This document shows, one piece after another, positions 61,480 to 64,000 of a stretch of 64,000 bases of DNA. The stretch covers positions 104,941-168,940 of the forward strand of contig NZ_JAHDGE010000002.1 in NCBI RefSeq assembly GCF_020627745.1, written 5' to 3'. The notes under the pieces are model-generated. The model saw nothing but the letters and a program-made list of their open reading frames with translations, ran no database searches and had not been told where the DNA came from. A program made the position numbers and the translations under genes. Position 1 is the first letter of the stretch. The number at the start of each line of letters is the position of its first letter. The stretch is from Pseudooctadecabacter sp. (lineage in GTDB: Bacteria; Pseudomonadota; Alphaproteobacteria; Rhodobacterales; Rhodobacteraceae).

Positions 61480-62031
61480 ATGCGTCAGATTGCACTTTGC
61501 CTTGCAACGACCACAAGTCCGGCCGCGGCGTTGTCGCAAAACGCAGAAGTGTCGGTGATGATCCGCGATACCGATCCGCGCGACCGGAATTACATTCGCA
61601 ACACGGGGCGCTGTGCCTTGGCCTATGACGTGCTGGGGCTGGATTTCGCCACATCGGCTGGTCATATTTTGATCGACACGGCCTATGGCGGGGCGGGGAC
61701 CAAGGACCCGATGCCGGTTGAGGTTGAAAGCGGGCCGTTGTCCGTGCATCCGGTTCTGGATGGGGATCGCAAGATTGTCGTTGATATTGAAGGTCTTGCG
61801 CCGGGGCAAAGCGATGTTGTGGCCTTAAATGTGGACAAGGAAGCCAGCGGTTGGTTCGCGTCCCGTGTCAGAATCTTGAATGACCATCTGGAGGGCACCG
61901 GCGCACGGTTTGCGTCCATGTTGCAAGACGCGCGCGGGGTGTTTGATGCATCAGGCGCGGCGGTGATCGGGTTGCCGCAAGGTATGTGCGCACGGCCAGC
62001 GGATGCGCCGCCCATCGTGCCGATGAACTGA
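61480..62031 (+). CDS. Predicted exported protein of unknown function
   Basis: 183 residues. A short signal-like N-terminus (MRQIALCLATTTSPAAAL) is followed by a mature domain with several beta strands, for example KIVVDIEGLAPGQSDVVALN and VEVESGPLSVHPVLDGDRK. It has two Cys (one in GRCALAYDV, one in GMCARP). No known domain recognised. GGAGAG lies a few bases before ATG 61480; an in-frame GTG at 61381 would add 33 residues and hide the signal. It converges on the ABC-F gene. Confidence 0.65.
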   Translation: MRQIALCLATTTSPAAALSQNAEVSVMIRDTDPRDRNYIRNTGRCALAYDVLGLDFATSAGHILIDTAYGGAGTKDPMPVEVESGPLSVHPVLDGDRKIVVDIEGLAPGQSDVVALNVDKEASGWFASRVRILNDHLEGTGARFASMLQDARGVFDASGAAVIGLPQGMCARPADAPPIVPMN

Positions 62032-62054
62032 TAAATGGGATCCTGACCGACGGT

Positions 62055-62080
62055 CTAAGAAAATTAGCTAATTTTGTTAG
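62055..62080. terminator. AT-core palindrome between convergent genes
   Basis: AAAATTAGCTAATTTT (62060-62075) is a perfect 16-bp palindrome. It is flanked, after one G/G mismatch, by CTAA (62055-62058) and TTAG (62077-62080). The architecture equals that at 6648-6673. It lies between the convergent unknown-protein and ABC-F genes, so it is a probable two-way terminator. Confidence 0.55.
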
Positions 62081-62127
62081 ATGGCCGAGAAAGAAAGGCG
62101 ATGGGGCGAAAACAGGGCCAGGGCGGC

Positions 62128-63993
62128 TCAGCCTTTTTCAGCTTTGTCCAGCCGTTCCAAGGCGATCATCCACAGGCTTTCGGCCTTTTCCAGCGCCTCA
62201 CGGACCTCCGCATATTTGCGGTTCCATGTTTCCAACTCCCCCACACGGGTATCTTCATACAGCGCAGGGTCCGCCAACTTTTTGCTCAGCTTATCAGCCA
62301 TGTCATTGATTTTATTGACGCGGTCTTCGCATTTGCGGACCTCTGCCTTCATCGCAAGCATCTGGTCGCGGGTGGGTTTGGGCTTCGCGGGTTTGGCCGG
62401 CTTCGCGGCCTTCGCCTTGTCTTGTTTGCGCGTGTCCGGCGTCAGAAGCATCCGGCGGTAGTCCTGCAAATCGTCGTCATAGGGTTTGACGCGGCCGTCT
62501 TTGACCAGCCACAGCCGGTCCGCCACAAGGGACAGCAAGTGCATGTCGTGTGACACAAGAATTACCGCGCCGGAATAGCGCGTCAGCGCCTCGACCAGCG
62601 CTTCGCGGCTTTCGATGTCGAGGTGGTTTGTCGGCTCGTCCAAGATCAACAGATGCGGGGCATCCAAAGTGGCCAACAGCAACGACAAACGCGCCTTTTG
62701 GCCACCTGACAACCGGCCCACCGGCGTTTCCGCCTGATCCGCGCCAAGGCCGAACCCTGCCAGCCGTGCGCGCAACTTGGGGCCGCCTTCGGACCCGCGT
62801 TCGCGGAACAGGTGGTCAAGGGGCGTTTCCTCCACCCGCAATTCATCCACTTGGTGTTGGGCGAAAAACCCGATGCGCAATTTGGAGGAGGAGGCGAATT
62901 TGCCGCCCATCTTTTCCAGGCGTCCTGACAACAGCTTGGAGAGTGTTGATTTGCCCTCGCCGTTGCGGCCCAAAAGCGCGATCCGGTCATCCTGGTCGAT
63001 GCGCAGGTCCAGTTTATCCAGCACAATCGTCTCACCATAGCCCACAGACACGCCCTCGGTCGCGATAATGGGCGGGCTGAGTTCTTCTGGCTTGGGGAAG
63101 GTAAACACCGTGCGTGCTGCGTCTTCGGGCGCGCGGATGGTTTCCATTTTCTCCAGCATTTTGACGCGGGACTGGGCCTGTTTGGCCTTTGATGCCTTGG
63201 CTTTGAAGCGGTTGACGAACGCTTCCAAATGAGCGCGCTTGGCGTCCTGTTTCTTGGCGGCAGCCGACAGCAACGCCCGTTTTTCCGCCCGTTGTTTGAC
63301 GAAGAAATCGTAGTTGCCGGTGTAATAGGTCAGCGTTTTGTCTTCGAGGTGCAGGATGCCGCCCACGGACCGGTTCAGCAATTCGCGGTCGTGGCTGACG
63401 ATCAGGACGGTGTGTGGATATTTGACCAGATACGCCTCAAGCCAAAGTGCGCCTTCAAGGTCGAGGTAGTTTGTCGGCTCGTCCAGCAGCAGCAAATCCG
63501 GCTCAGAAAACAGCACAGCGGCCAAGGCCACGCGCATGCGCCAACCGCCCGAAAAGGCTGAGCAGGGCTGCAACTGTTCGTCCGCCGTAAACCCCAGACC
63601 CTTGAGGATCGAAGACGCCCGCGCCTCCGCCGACCAGGCGTCGATATCGGCCAGACGGGTCTGGATGTCGGCAATGCGCGCAGGGTCAGTCGCGGTTTCA
63701 GCCTCGGCCAGCAGGTTCACGCGTTCCACGTCTGCGGCCAGTACCGTGTCGATCAGGGACACGTCGTTGCCCGGAACCTCTTGGGACACGCCGCCGATCT
63801 TCCAGCCTTTGGGGAGGGAGATATCACCGGTGTCCAGCACCATTTCGCCACGGATGATGCGAAAGAGCGTCGTTTTGCCGGTGCCGTTGCGGCCCACAAG
63901 GCCCACTTTATGGCCTGCGGGGATCACGACAGAGGTGTTCTCCAGCAAGGTGCGGCCTTCGACGGAATAGGTGATGTCTGAAATGCGTAACAT
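62128..63993 (-). CDS. ABC-F protein, YheS-like
   Basis: Cytoplasmic, ribosome-linked ABC-F ATPase of 621 residues. First domain: GRNGTGKTT (34-42), FSGGWRMRVALA and DLLLLDEPTNYLD; second: GRNGEGKST (~340), LSGGQKARLSLL and LLILDEPTNHLD. The tail (~540-621) is Lys/Ala-rich with a coiled coil (KPAKPAKPKPTRDQM and following), like YheS/EttA-type proteins. Its start is 7 bp inside the right edge and the ribosome site is beyond it. The gene is complete. Confidence 0.93.
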   Translation of the reverse strand: MLRISDITYSVEGRTLLENTSVVIPAGHKVGLVGRNGTGKTTLFRIIRGEMVLDTGDISLPKGWKIGGVSQEVPGNDVSLIDTVLAADVERVNLLAEAETATDPARIADIQTRLADIDAWSAEARASSILKGLGFTADEQLQPCSAFSGGWRMRVALAAVLFSEPDLLLLDEPTNYLDLEGALWLEAYLVKYPHTVLIVSHDRELLNRSVGGILHLEDKTLTYYTGNYDFFVKQRAEKRALLSAAAKKQDAKRAHLEAFVNRFKAKASKAKQAQSRVKMLEKMETIRAPEDAARTVFTFPKPEELSPPIIATEGVSVGYGETIVLDKLDLRIDQDDRIALLGRNGEGKSTLSKLLSGRLEKMGGKFASSSKLRIGFFAQHQVDELRVEETPLDHLFRERGSEGGPKLRARLAGFGLGADQAETPVGRLSGGQKARLSLLLATLDAPHLLILDEPTNHLDIESREALVEALTRYSGAVILVSHDMHLLSLVADRLWLVKDGRVKPYDDDLQDYRRMLLTPDTRKQDKAKAAKPAKPAKPKPTRDQMLAMKAEVRKCEDRVNKINDMADKLSKKLADPALYEDTRVGELETWNRKYAEVREALEKAESLWMIALERLDKAEKG

Positions 63994-64000
63994 GGGGGGG

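Noticed and set aside
1..64000. Prophage, insertion sequence, integrase, attachment site or origin of replication
   Set aside because: No transposase, integrase, terminase, capsid or recombinase motif is seen, and the genes are of one codon style throughout. The single tRNA gene (36073-36149) has no duplicated 3' end or integrase near it.

Overview
The window is a GC-rich, gene-dense chromosomal segment from an alphaproteobacterium, most likely order Rhodobacterales (Roseobacter group). The evidence is the alphaproteobacterial gene order bamE / yceD-rpmF-plsX-fabH-ihfA-merR, a DksA with a reduced zinc finger, Rhodobacterales-typical families (DUF2852, DUF2927, RSP_2648-type PIN protein, DUF4167), an Entner-Doudoroff edd-eda pair and dispersed intergenic elements of a type familiar from this group. 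I see no phage, insertion sequence, CRISPR array, integron or replication origin. It reads as core chromosome with a few accessory islands.

Layout. 1-6643: the 3' part of a repeat-rich secreted adhesin followed by a complete type I secretion system (TolC-like lipoprotein, ABC exporter with a degenerate peptidase domain, HlyD-type adaptor). 6680-8601: bpt, an RDD membrane protein and a DUF2852 protein (minus). 8800-11815: glnE and a small overlapping gene. 11908-14400: edd-eda behind a LacI-type operator candidate. 14639-17052: lipoprotein, RlmI-like methyltransferase, PIN protein. 17158-22221: an M48 protease and a compact MoxR / small protein / DUF2927 lipoprotein / small membrane protein / VWA cluster. 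22416-27635: dksA, FAD monooxygenase, xth, A-type Fe-S protein, dGTPase-like protein, unknown membrane protein. 27698-34913: argS, SPOR protein, nagZ, scpA, scpB, a small protein and a degenerate GGDEF membrane protein. 34914-40438 (minus): dcd, tRNA-Pro(GGG), merR, ihfA, fabH, plsX, rpmF, yceD. 40538-44841: bamE, olsB, uup-type ABC-F, a lone MerF-like protein, mazG. 44906-50458: M20 amidohydrolase with two ureohydrolases, DUF1499, prfA-prmC. 50633-58648: DUF4167, then the envelope run lptF-lptG-lptD-surA-pdxA-rsmA (minus). 58795-63993: pepA, holC, marC, an exported unknown and a YheS-like ABC-F protein.

How it works together. Several blocks are functional operons: adhesin export; Entner-Doudoroff sugar breakdown; peptidoglycan recycling and chromosome condensation (nagZ, scpAB); ribosome/fatty-acid/phospholipid coupling (rpmF-plsX-fabH); outer-membrane assembly (lptF, lptG, lptD, surA and, separately, bamE); translation termination (prfA, prmC); and guanidino-compound hydrolysis. 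The points most worth a second look are the MoxR/VWA cluster with two very small proteins, a set of AT-core palindromes at gene ends, a dispersed element found four times and always on the sense strand just downstream of a gene, a GGDEF protein with a ruined active site but an intact inhibitory-site motif, and an orphan MerF-like protein.
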